From: Chromatiales bacterium
GTDB lineage: Bacteria; Pseudomonadota; Gammaproteobacteria; Thiohalomonadales; Thiohalomonadaceae
Length of the DNA stretch: 63,725 nucleotides
Direction: 5' to 3'
Assembly: GCA_029879245.1 (NCBI GenBank)
Contig: JAOUQQ010000003.1
Location: forward strand, 1 to 63,725
This document shows positions 18,494-29,200 of the stretch, piece after piece. The notes below the pieces were generated by a model. It was not told the DNA's origin. It searched no databases and saw only the letters and a program-made list of their open reading frames with translations. Every line of letters starts with the position of its first letter. Position 1 is the first letter of the stretch. The translations under genes were made by a program, and so were the position numbers.

Positions 18494-20998
18494 CTAGAAG
18501 AGTTCACCGGTAAGGCTGTTATTTTCAAGGTTTCCACCACCACTTTCGGCGGTCAGCGGCTCGGTGGTGGGGGCGGGAACATCCTCAGCACGAAACAGCT
18601 CGAAGATGGCATTGGGGTTATCTGCGCTGGTGAACTCACCGGTTTCGCTATCGATACGGGCGGAGAGGATACCCTCGGGCTGCTCGCTGATCGCCTCCTT
18701 ACTGTTTTTCAGCGCCTCACGCATATAGCTTATCCACATCGGAAGTGCGGCATGTGCTCCTGTCTCCTTGTAGCCCATGGAGCGTGGGTTATCGAAACCA
18801 ACCCATGCGGTTGTAACAACATCTTTATTAAAACCAGAGAACCAGGCGTCCTGCTGATCATTGGTGGTACCGGTCTTGCCCGCCAGATCGGTGCGTCCCA
18901 GACTCAGGGCAGCCTTGCCTGTTCCCTCTCGTATCACATCCTGCAGGATGGAGGTAATGAGGTAGACGTTACGTGGATCCAGCACTCGGGGGGCGGGAGA
19001 GTAGCGCTGCGGAGGGGCAGGAGGAGTAACCGGTACTGTTTCTGCTGCCGTTACAGTAGACGTATTACTCTCTTCCTGAGAGGTCATATCAGCCTGTTGA
19101 TTCTCAACCGGTTTGCTGGGCAAGCGGGGTTTTTCCGGACACTGCTGTGGCTCACAGGCGTATACAGGGTCAGCCTGAAACAGGATGTTCCCCTGGGCAT
19201 CTTCAATGCGGTCGATGAAGTAGGGCTCAACCAGATAGCCCCCGTTGGCAAAAACGCTATAGCCCTGGGCAAGTTTGTAGGGGGTGATCGTGGCACTGCC
19301 CAGGGCAAGTGAGAGATCGCGTGAGAGCTCCTTGGGGTCGAAACCAAAGTTGCTGATATATTTGATAGCGTTACGAATACCAATACTCTGCAACAGACGG
19401 ATAGAGACCAGATTTCGTGATTTGACTAGCGCCATACGCAGCCGAGTGGGACCATAAAATTTGCCGCTGTAGTTCTCGGGCCGCCACTCACCCTCCAGCT
19501 CATTATCCTCAAAGACGACAGGGGCATCATTGATCAGGCTGGCAGGGGTGAAGCCATATTCCAGAGCGGCTGAGTAGATGAAGGGCTTGAAGTTGGAGCC
19601 AGGCTGACGTTTGGCCTGGGTGACGCGGTTGAACTTGCTCTGGTAGTAGTCAAAACCACCGACAAGTGCCAAGAGGGCGCCGTTATTCGGGTTGAGTGAG
19701 ACGAGGGCGCTACTGACTTCGGGCACCTGTGCGAGAAGCCAGTTGCCCTCAGTGTCCTTATCGACATAGATGACATCACCCACCTTCAGGATGTCAGAGG
19801 CCTTCTTTGGCTCTGCACCGATGGCGTTATCATTTACATAGCTGCTTGCCCATTTCATTCCATCCCAGGCAAGTAGCTGCAGAGTGTTATCTTTAAGATA
19901 GAGAGCGGCGGATTGTTCCGCCAGGCCGATAACAAGCGCTGGAACAAGCCCACCCGGTGATGAGACCTCCTTGAGTGCGGTTGCCCACTCCTTGGCGCCA
20001 GCCTGTTCGGGAAGCTCCACCTGTGCCAGGGCACCCTTATATCCGTGGCGCATCTCGTAGTCACGAAGGTTGTTGTGAAGTGCCATGTTGGCGGCCGTCT
20101 GGAGTGGTGTCTGAAGCGTGGTATAGACATTGTAACCGGCGGTGTAGGCCTCTTTGCCGTAACGGGCCAGCATTTCGTCACGCACCATCTCGGCAACAAA
20201 GGGTGCATCGATCTCAGTCTGCACCCCATACAGTGAGGCATCATCCGGGGTATTGAGGGCAACATCAAACTCTTCATCAGTGATATAACCAAGCTCATTC
20301 ATGCGACGCAGTACATAATTGCGGCGCAACAGTGCACGATCGGGGTTGGCGATGGGATTGTAGGCTGAAGGGGCTTTGGGCAAGCCTGCGATCATGGCGA
20401 ACTGCTCGATGGTGAGATCGGATAACTCCTTGCCGTAATACACCTGAGCAGCGGCGGCTACCCCGTAGGAGCGGTGCCCAAGGAAGATCTTATTAAGATA
20501 GAGTGTGAGTATCTCCTCCTTGCTAAGTTCCTCTTCGATCTTCAGGGAGAGCAGAATCTCGTTTATCTTACGGGTATAGGTTTTTTCACGACCGATCAGG
20601 AAGTTACGAGCAACCTGCATAGTAATAGTACTGCCACCCTGCCCCTTCTCACCGGTAGTGACCAGATAGAAGGCAGCGCGCAGGATACCCTGATAATCCA
20701 CACCGGGGTGTTCGAAGAATCGATCATCCTCGGCGGCCAAAACCGCATGGAGCATATGTTGGGGGAACTGGGCGTACTCCAGAGGAGTTCGCTTCATCTC
20801 GGCAAATTCAGCCATCAGGGCACCATCTGCACTGTAGACACGAAGAGGAACCTGCATCTGCACATCCTTCAATACCTCAACAGAAGGCAATCTTGGCGTT
20901 AGATAGAGGTAGAGGCCGAAAAGTGTGAGGAATCCAAGTAACAGGCCAGAGAGAAGCGTAATGATGATGTATCTTCTTAATTTTGCAGGAATTTTCAT
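18494..20998 (-). CDS. mrcA: Penicillin-binding protein 1A (bifunctional transglycosylase/transpeptidase)
   Basis: This class A PBP polymerises and cross-links peptidoglycan in the periplasm. One N-terminal membrane anchor (about residues 10-33) precedes the GT51 domain with the catalytic Glu90 in AAEDDRFFEHPGVD and GGSTITMQVARNFLIGR. The transpeptidase has the nucleophile Ser468 in SNFK, SRN at 527 and KTGTT at 708. An OB-like insert lies between the two domains. An extra low-complexity segment rich in P, E, T and Q (about 620-665) precedes the KTG motif. At 834 residues it matches E. coli PBP1a. It diverges from pilM, the arrangement also seen in Pseudomonas (ponA). Confidence 0.96.
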   Translation of the reverse strand: MKIPAKLRRYIIITLLSGLLLGFLTLFGLYLYLTPRLPSVEVLKDVQMQVPLRVYSADGALMAEFAEMKRTPLEYAQFPQHMLHAVLAAEDDRFFEHPGVDYQGILRAAFYLVTTGEKGQGGSTITMQVARNFLIGREKTYTRKINEILLSLKIEEELSKEEILTLYLNKIFLGHRSYGVAAAAQVYYGKELSDLTIEQFAMIAGLPKAPSAYNPIANPDRALLRRNYVLRRMNELGYITDEEFDVALNTPDDASLYGVQTEIDAPFVAEMVRDEMLARYGKEAYTAGYNVYTTLQTPLQTAANMALHNNLRDYEMRHGYKGALAQVELPEQAGAKEWATALKEVSSPGGLVPALVIGLAEQSAALYLKDNTLQLLAWDGMKWASSYVNDNAIGAEPKKASDILKVGDVIYVDKDTEGNWLLAQVPEVSSALVSLNPNNGALLALVGGFDYYQSKFNRVTQAKRQPGSNFKPFIYSAALEYGFTPASLINDAPVVFEDNELEGEWRPENYSGKFYGPTRLRMALVKSRNLVSIRLLQSIGIRNAIKYISNFGFDPKELSRDLSLALGSATITPYKLAQGYSVFANGGYLVEPYFIDRIEDAQGNILFQADPVYACEPQQCPEKPRLPSKPVENQQADMTSQEESNTSTVTAAETVPVTPPAPPQRYSPAPRVLDPRNVYLITSILQDVIREGTGKAALSLGRTDLAGKTGTTNDQQDAWFSGFNKDVVTTAWVGFDNPRSMGYKETGAHAALPMWISYMREALKNSKEAISEQPEGILSARIDSETGEFTSADNPNAIFELFRAEDVPAPTTEPLTAESGGGNLENNSLTGELF

Positions 20999-21094
20999 TA
21001 TGAGTTGTCTGTGCGAATCTTTCGCAATAGTAGAGAGCAGGCTAGTATAAAACTTTTATGACGGTCACACTATTTAACTGAATCTAAATAGTTG

Positions 21095-21135
21095 TTGACA
21101 TGCAAGTTGACACTGGTATTTAATGTGATTAAATA
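21095..21135 (+). promoter_or_regulatory. Two overlapping sigma-70 promoters for the pil operon
   Basis: There are two perfect TTGACA hexamers 12 bp apart, at 21095-21100 and 21107-21112. The second has TAAATA 17 bp downstream (21130-21135); the first has TATTTA 16 bp downstream (21117-21122). Both point toward pilM, whose start is 36 bp after the last box with AAAGGA as ribosome-binding site. The gap to the divergent PBP gene is 173 bp. Confidence 0.7.
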
Positions 21136-21159
21136 GATAATGAGCGTAACCTAGGATAA

Positions 21160-22244
<1,085 letters not shown>

Positions 22245-22245
<1 letters not shown>

Positions 22246-22820
22246 TGGCACATATAAACTTACTGCCGTGGCGTGAGGCGTTAAGGAAACAGAAAAAGCA
22301 GGAATATTTCTCGGCTGTCGGTATTTCTGTGGGTTTGATGGTGGTTATTTGGGGTGCTGTACATTTTTACATGGCTAGCCAGATAGATAATCAAATTGCA
22401 AGAAACAATATATTAAAAAATGAGATAAATATTGTTGAAAAGAAAATCGAAGAAATTAAAGGTTTGGAAAAGCAAAAAGAACAGTTGATTGCAAGGATGC
22501 AGGTTATTGAAGAATTGCAGGGTGACAGGCCGGCAATTGTATATATTTTTGATGAACTTGCGCGCGCGGTTCCTGAAGGGTTATATATGGAAACGGTAGA
22601 GCAAAAAAATTCTTCAATTACGATCAAGGGCAAGGCTCAATCAAATGCGCGGGTTTCTGCATTCATGAGATCGCTTGAAGAATCAGAATGGTTTAAAACA
22701 CCAGTACTTGATGAGATTAAAACTACAAGCGGTAGAAACAGAAGTGACCGAGAGTTTACATTAATTGTTCAACAGGATAAACCAAAAGTAGAAGAGGAGA
22801 AAAGGGGGGGCAAGAAATGA
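22245..22820 (+). CDS. pilN: Type IV pilus alignment protein PilN
   Basis: PilN is a single-pass inner-membrane protein. The short N-terminal tail INLLPWREALRKQKK is the conserved PilM-binding motif. One membrane helix follows (about residues 20-40), then a coiled coil (NEINIVEKKIEEIKGLEKQ) and a periplasmic ferredoxin-like domain. It is 191 residues. Start and stop overlap pilM and pilO, so the genes are translationally coupled. The region is distinctly more AT-rich than pilM. Confidence 0.96.
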
Positions 22821-23473
22821 GTCTTGACCTGGAGAATTTGGGTGAGCAATTATCAAACTTGGAGTTTGAAAATATTGGTAATTGGCCTCTAATAATTAGA
22901 GCGTCAATGATAGTTGTTATTTGTGCTGCAGTACTTGGTTTAGGATATTATTTCGATACAATGCCGCAGCAAGATGAATTAAATCGTGTGGCAAGCGAGG
23001 AAGCTGGATTGTGGTCTACGTTTGAGACGAAACAACAGAAAGCAGTGCTGCTGGAGTCATACAAACGACAGATGAAAGAGATGGAAGAATCATTTGGTAC
23101 AATGCTTAGGCAATTACCAAGTAGAAACGAGGTGGCAGAATTACTTGTTGATATCACACAAACAGGCCTCGCAAGTGGACTATCGTTTGAGCTGTTTAAA
23201 CCCGAAAAAGAGAGTCCTAAAGAGTTTTACGCAGAATTGCCCATAAAAGTTAAGGTGGGTGGTGATTATCATAGTATGGGGGAATTCGCTGGTGGAATTG
23301 CTGCGTTGCCAAGAATTGTCACAATTCATGATGTCACATTGAGGGTGTCTGACAAGAATACACGACGTTTATCAATGGAAGCAGTTGCTAAAACATATCG
23401 ATATCTTGATGAGGAAGAAATTGTGGCAGCAGCTGCTGCAAAGAAGAAGGATAAAAGAAGGGGAAGAAAATAG
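22817..23473 (+). CDS. pilO: Type IV pilus alignment protein PilO
   Basis: PilO is the partner of PilN. It has a membrane helix at about residues 25-48, a coiled coil and a periplasmic ferredoxin-like fold (FGTMLRQLPSRNEVAELLVD, FYAELPIKVKVGGDYHSMGE). It forms heterodimers with PilN that hold PilP. It is 218 residues with a basic C-terminal tail rich in Lys and Arg. The start overlaps the pilN stop by 4 bp. Confidence 0.95.
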   Translation: MSLDLENLGEQLSNLEFENIGNWPLIIRASMIVVICAAVLGLGYYFDTMPQQDELNRVASEEAGLWSTFETKQQKAVLLESYKRQMKEMEESFGTMLRQLPSRNEVAELLVDITQTGLASGLSFELFKPEKESPKEFYAELPIKVKVGGDYHSMGEFAGGIAALPRIVTIHDVTLRVSDKNTRRLSMEAVAKTYRYLDEEEIVAAAAAKKKDKRRGRK

Positions 23474-23522
23474 TAATGTGCTTAATTAGACATAAACAAG
23501 AAGCTGCTAAGGATCTTAAATA

Positions 23523-24095
23523 ATGAGAGTTTGTGCGAGTCTGCATGAGAAATATGGCATGGAAGAGAGTGGGCTCAATCATAAGCGTGCTCTGGTGCTA
23601 TTGATGGTTATGTTGATTGCGGCATGTAGTCTTAATGCGAATCAGGATTTATATGACAGAGTGGCCGAGATAAAAGCTAGGCCTGCTGGAAAGATTCCTC
23701 CTCTTCCTGTATTCAAGGAATATCGGACTGTCCCATATTCGGCAATGCAGCTTGCCGACCCATTTAAGAATTTTATGGCAGAAGTTCCTGCTGAAGTTAG
23801 TGTTGATGTGCAACCGATAGATTCGCCTCTTAAAGGTAGGAATCTGGAAGCACTTGAAGAATACCCACTTGATACATTGCGTTTTGTAGGACAACTAACT
23901 AAGGATGGTAGTGATTGGGCAATTATTACCTCCCCGGACATGATAGTTCATCGTGTTAGAGTTGGTAACCATATGGGAAAAAATTATGGGGAAATTATCA
24001 GTATAGGTGAAGATAAAGTGCTAATTGAAGAAATCATTCCAGATGAGTTGGGTGGATGGGTTAAACGTGATGCTGCGCTAAGTCTGGCAGAGTGA
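23523..24095 (+). CDS. pilP: Type IV pilus lipoprotein PilP
   Basis: PilP is an inner-membrane-anchored lipoprotein that connects PilNO to the PilQ secretin. It has a lipobox (LIAAC) after a hydrophobic stretch, the flexible segment GKIPPLPVFKEYRTVPYSA, and a beta-domain with TLRFVGQLTKDGSDWAIITS, HRVRVGNHMGKNYGEI and GWVKRDAALSL. I keep the ATG at 23523 because AAGGA lies about 9 bases upstream; an ATG at 23559 would shorten the signal peptide n-region and is also possible. Confidence 0.94.
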   Translation: MRVCASLHEKYGMEESGLNHKRALVLLMVMLIAACSLNANQDLYDRVAEIKARPAGKIPPLPVFKEYRTVPYSAMQLADPFKNFMAEVPAEVSVDVQPIDSPLKGRNLEALEEYPLDTLRFVGQLTKDGSDWAIITSPDMIVHRVRVGNHMGKNYGEIISIGEDKVLIEEIIPDELGGWVKRDAALSLAE

Positions 24096-24120
24096 TAACT
24101 ACACCACGGAGATAAGAAAG

Positions 24121-26241
24121 ATGAAGCGTATAAGAGATATTAGAGATTATTTGATTCTTAGTGACTTATCAGTATTAAGAGGGTGCTTAATATTTCTAAT
24201 GTTTAGTTTATTAACGAGCCGTATATCTTATGCGTATGTAATCGAGGATATTACTCAGGTAGCGATGCCTGGAGGCGCGACGCAAATTGAGATCGCATTG
24301 GATCGGCCGGTTGATTTTGTGCCGCAGAGTTTTTCTATTAACAAACCTGCACGCGTTTCATTTGATTTTCCTAATACCACAATAAAAAACAAAAAAAATT
24401 ATCAGTATGATTCTGGAATAGTTACGACGGTAAGGGCTGTTGAAGCAAATGATAAAGCCAGATTAGTGGTTAGTCTAAGGGCAATGGTTCCGTACGATGT
24501 CCGTACTAGTTCAAATGTGATTTATATAAATTTTGATAAAAATGCTGCCGGTGGTAATGAGTTCAAGGTTGTAGATGGGATACTAATTAATGACAAGCGG
24601 ATAAGTTCTATTGATTTTCGTCGAGGCAGTGACGGTGAAGGCAAGGTGACACTGTCATTGTCTGATCCATCTATCATTATTAACTTAGAGGAGCTGGGCA
24701 ATAAGCTACAGCTTGATGTGGTTAATGCGCAACTTCCTGAGAAGTTGGTAAGACGACTTGATGTCATCGATTTTGCGACACCCATAACGACTGTCGATGC
24801 GTTTAACAGTGGTTTGGGGTCAAAGATTGTGATTTCGACCTCAGATAATTACGAGCATATGGCATATCAAACAGGGCAGAGTTTTATAATAGATGTCAAA
24901 CCGATTTCAGAGGCAGAAATAGCTGAAAAAAAGAAAAATGAATTTGGCTACTCTGGCGAGCCTTTATCACTTAATTTTCAGAATATTGAGGTGCGTGCTG
25001 TATTGCAGTTGTTGGCGGATTTTACAGGGATGAATGTGGTGGCAAGCGATACAGTACAAGGGAATATTACACTAAGGCTAAAAAATGTTCCGTGGGATCA
25101 GGCGTTGGATATAATTCTAAAAACACGCGGACTTGGAATGCGTAAAACTGGTAACGTGATGTTAATTGCACCAAATGATGAATTGATGAACCGCGAAAAA
25201 GCGGAACTTGAGGCAGAAAAACAAAAGTTAGATTTGGCGCCGTTAAAAACAAGTTATTTTCAGATTAATTATGCTAAAGCTGCAGATATTGCTTCGATGC
25301 TGAAAGCAGAAGCTAATACGATACTGACTGAACGTGGTCATGTTACTGTGGATGAAAGAACTAATACACTAATGGTGCTAGAAACAGCGGAAAAACATGA
25401 AGAAATTGCATCGTTGATTGAAAAGCTGGATATTCCAATTCGACAAGTAATGATTGAATCTAGAATCGTTGTGGCAAACGATGATTTTGGACGCGATATT
25501 GGGATACGAGCAGGTGTTACATCGGCAAGGACAAATGGATCAAATGGAGTGACCGCCGTCACAGGTAGTGCAGCGGGTGCAGATACGATGATTCAAAGTG
25601 CGATTAATAATAATCTTGCTGGGACAGGCCCATATCCCATTGCTGTTCCAGCTCAGACTGAGCGGTATAATGTCAATCTTCCGGCAACAGGAGGTAGATT
25701 GGCACTTGCGATACTTGGTGCTGACTATCTTGTCGATCTTGAGCTCTCGGCACTACAGACAGAGGGGCGAGGTGAAGTTTTGTCCAATCCTCGAGTAATA
25801 ACATCAAATCAGAAGTCCGCGAGTATTGAGCAGGGTGTAGAGATTCCATATCAGGAGTCCTCCTCTAGCGGAGCTACCAGTACAGCGTTTAAAAAAGCGG
25901 TACTTAGCCTGAATGTCACGCCTCAAATTACCCCTGATGATAGAGTTGTGATGGATCTCACAGTAAATAAGGATAGTGTTGGAGGAATATATTCAGGAAT
26001 TCCGTCTATTAACACACGCTCAATAACCACACAAGTTCTAGTTGATAATGGTGATACAGTGGTTTTGGGAGGTGTCTATGAGCAGAGCGTATCGGAAGGC
26101 GAAACAAAGGTTCCATTGCTTGGAGACATTCCGCTGATCGGCATGTTATTTCGTTCCAAATCAAGGAAAGAGAGTAAACAGGAGTTACTAATATTCGTTA
26201 CTCCAAAGATACTTTCCGACAAGATGAGTGCGGGTCTGTAG
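24121..26241 (+). CDS. pilQ: Type IV pilus secretin PilQ
   Basis: PilQ is the outer-membrane secretin through which the pilus passes. After a signal peptide (to about residue 39), one or two AMIN domains bind peptidoglycan (IEDITQVAMPGGATQIEIAL). An STN/N0 domain (SLNFQNIEVRAVLQLLADFT) and an N1 domain follow. The secretin core has RQVMIESRIVVANDDFGRDI, VLSNPRVITSNQKSASIEQG and GGVYEQSVSEGETKVPLLGD. The end IPLIGMLFRSKSRKESKQEL is diagnostic. At 706 residues it is normal. The DNA is AT-richer than the flanking housekeeping blocks. Confidence 0.97.
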   Translation: MKRIRDIRDYLILSDLSVLRGCLIFLMFSLLTSRISYAYVIEDITQVAMPGGATQIEIALDRPVDFVPQSFSINKPARVSFDFPNTTIKNKKNYQYDSGIVTTVRAVEANDKARLVVSLRAMVPYDVRTSSNVIYINFDKNAAGGNEFKVVDGILINDKRISSIDFRRGSDGEGKVTLSLSDPSIIINLEELGNKLQLDVVNAQLPEKLVRRLDVIDFATPITTVDAFNSGLGSKIVISTSDNYEHMAYQTGQSFIIDVKPISEAEIAEKKKNEFGYSGEPLSLNFQNIEVRAVLQLLADFTGMNVVASDTVQGNITLRLKNVPWDQALDIILKTRGLGMRKTGNVMLIAPNDELMNREKAELEAEKQKLDLAPLKTSYFQINYAKAADIASMLKAEANTILTERGHVTVDERTNTLMVLETAEKHEEIASLIEKLDIPIRQVMIESRIVVANDDFGRDIGIRAGVTSARTNGSNGVTAVTGSAAGADTMIQSAINNNLAGTGPYPIAVPAQTERYNVNLPATGGRLALAILGADYLVDLELSALQTEGRGEVLSNPRVITSNQKSASIEQGVEIPYQESSSSGATSTAFKKAVLSLNVTPQITPDDRVVMDLTVNKDSVGGIYSGIPSINTRSITTQVLVDNGDTVVLGGVYEQSVSEGETKVPLLGDIPLIGMLFRSKSRKESKQELLIFVTPKILSDKMSAGL

Positions 26242-26283
26242 TCTCATAGCCGTACAGATCGAAGAATTATGGGGAACATTGAT

Positions 26284-29200
26284 ATGCGAAATATTATGCG
26301 ATGGGCACAAATCCTGATTACACTCGTGGCAGTTAGCTTGCTCGGCTGCGGCGAAAGTGAGAAGTTTTATGGGCCCGGTGGTGGTACGGTTACGCCTGGC
26401 GTAAACTACACTCTAAGTGCTGCTGCAATACAGTCTTCTATCGTTGTAGGTACCACAACAAATATAAGGGCGTTGTTAGTAGACGAAAATCAGCAACCGG
26501 TATCTGGTCAAACCGTAACTTTTTATATAGATAACGGTACCTTTGGTGGATTACAAAGTACAACGGCCGCTACGGATGGCAATGGTATCGCTACAGCAAC
26601 GGTAACGGCAGCCTTTCAGGTTGGTTCGGGTACAGTTGATGTTTCATACGGTGATAGCAGTACTTCAGTTGGGCTTACATACACGGTTGGACCAATTAGA
26701 TTTCTAACACTTGATGCCTTGCCGGCGGCGGTAGGTGTAAGCTCGGATAGCAGTATTACAGTGACTGCACTTGATCAGTATGGCAATCCAGTGACTAATC
26801 GTGCAATGCAGTTTGCATCACAGCCAAACGCTAGTGGTGGTTCATTTGTGGGTCCAGGAATTGCGTCGACGAACAGCAGTGGTACTGCCACAGTTGTGTA
26901 TACATCAGGGGCACTAGCCCCTGTGCAGGACACAATTACTGTTACCGAATTGGTAAACCCCGGTGTAGTGAGTGCAACTAAAATTATTGATGTGACACAG
27001 TCTGCTGTGGCCGTAGGAACGCTGTCACTGGGATTGAGTACGGCAGCAACATCTATTACTGTTGGCTCTACAGGTATCACTGCAAATGCAACGGTAGTAG
27101 ACACTAAAGGCAATGCATTACCCGGTGTTGATGTGGCATTCCAAATTACTGGGACGGGTGATTTTGCTGGTGCAAAAGCTGCAATTGCAACGACAAATGC
27201 TAGTGGTCTTGCCACCGCAGCACTTACCGTTCCAAATCTGGTTGGCGGTGCTACTATCACTGCTGTGACCGCGGGGAAAACTGCATCAATAAAGGTAACT
27301 TATATACCAAGCTCACCTGCTTTGATGACGATAAGTGCTAGCCCGACTACAGTAGGCGTATCTACGGATAGTACGATCACGGCCACGTTCTTCGATTCGT
27401 TTGGCAATCTAACGCCTAATGAGCCAGTAACGTTTGCAGTTATTGCAGACAATAGTGGTGGATCTGTCTTAAGTAATCCCACGGGACTAACACAGACAAA
27501 TGCCAGTGGCATTGCTGAAATGGTATACACATCAGGATCGACGAACGTAGGTGTCCTGGATCGCGTTCAAGCAAGAGCGACAAATGGCACTCAGCCAACC
27601 GGTTCGGTTGACATATCTGTTAGTCAATCAGCAACACAAATCTCGACGCTTAAACTTGCGCTAAGTACACCATCAACATCTATTACTGTGGGTACGAATA
27701 CTGTAACAGCCGATGCAACAGTACTTGATTCAAGCGGTACGGCTGTTCCTGGTGTAAATGTAACATTTCAAATTATTGGTGGAGGCGATTTTGGTGGTTC
27801 GAAGACCATCACCGTACCAACAAATCCTCAAGGTGTCGCTCAGACGACACTTGCGGCTCCTAGCTTGGTGGGTACAGCACAAATTATTGCGGCATCTGCA
27901 GGTCTGACTTCAGCAGTTACCGTGACGTACATACCGGATGCACCAAGCGCAATAACATTGAATGCAAGTCCAGCATCGCTTGGGGTGCTGTCGAATAGTA
28001 CATTAGTTGCTAGCGTGTATGACCAATATGGAAATATTACACCAAGCGAACCGGTAACCTTTGCCATATCAGCACCGAATAGTGGTGCGCCTGTATTGAG
28101 TAACCCATTGGGAGTTGCGCAGACAAACCAGAGTGGAGTTGCATCGATGATCTATACGTCGGGTGCGACTTCTGGTGTGGTTGATACTGTAAGTGTTACC
28201 GCCACAAATGGGACAAATCCAACTGTTGCGGCGAATATCTCAGTCAGTGCGGCTAGTACAGCCGTAACTGGATTAAACTTGGGATTGGATTCAGCAACCA
28301 ATACAATTACTGTGAACGACTCTACAGTCAATGCCATTGCTACGGTAACAAATAGTAGTGGGGGACCTGTCCCTGGTGTAGCGGTAGCATTTGCAATACA
28401 GGGTGCAGGTACCTTTATTGGTAATGTGAAAACACTAGAGGTACTTACCGATGCAACAGGTGTTGCATCAGCACAAATTTTTGCACCTGTACTCGTGGGT
28501 GTTGCCAATGTTAGTGCGTCAGCATCGGGTCTGAGCAGTAATGTGCTTGTGACATATGCGGCTGCAGTACCAAATACGGTTATTTTGAGCAGTAATACTG
28601 CAATTGTGGATGTAAGCACTGATGCGATTTTGAGCGCCGCCGTTTATGATGCACACGGAAACGCTGTACCGAATGAGGCAGTAGTGTTCTCTGTGAGTCC
28701 AAATAATAGTGGTGCAACGTTATCAAATATTGTTGGTAATGCGCAAACGAATGCGTTAGGTGTGGCCTCCTTAGTTTACACGTCCGGTACACTGGCGCCT
28801 ACTCAAGACACGCTCGGTGTAACTGTGACTAACGGTGGTATCGTTGCTACCCCAGTTAGTATTGATGTTGTTGCGGGTACAGCAACTATCCCAACTAGTA
28901 TGACAATTGGCACCAACACAACAACTATCAATTCAGATGGTTCCAACTCTGCAACTATTACCGCAACGGTTCTAGATAATGCAAATGTTGTGGTTCCCGG
29001 TGCTACAGTGAGCTTTACTTCGTCGGGCGGTGTACTTTCAGCAGGTACTGTGGTGACCAATCAACTTGGGGAAGCAGTCGTTACACTGAATGCGGGGACA
29101 GACCCTGCAAATCAGGTGATTACAGTTACTGGGACTGTAAGTGGTGTTCCAGCTGCAGCAGTTCCTGTTGAAGTTGTAGGCACAACGTTAGGGATTAACT

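Noticed and set aside
26430-28890. Repeated DNA that might be a CRISPR array
   Set aside because: The repeats are long, diverged and in frame within one coding sequence; there are no short identical repeats with unique spacers.
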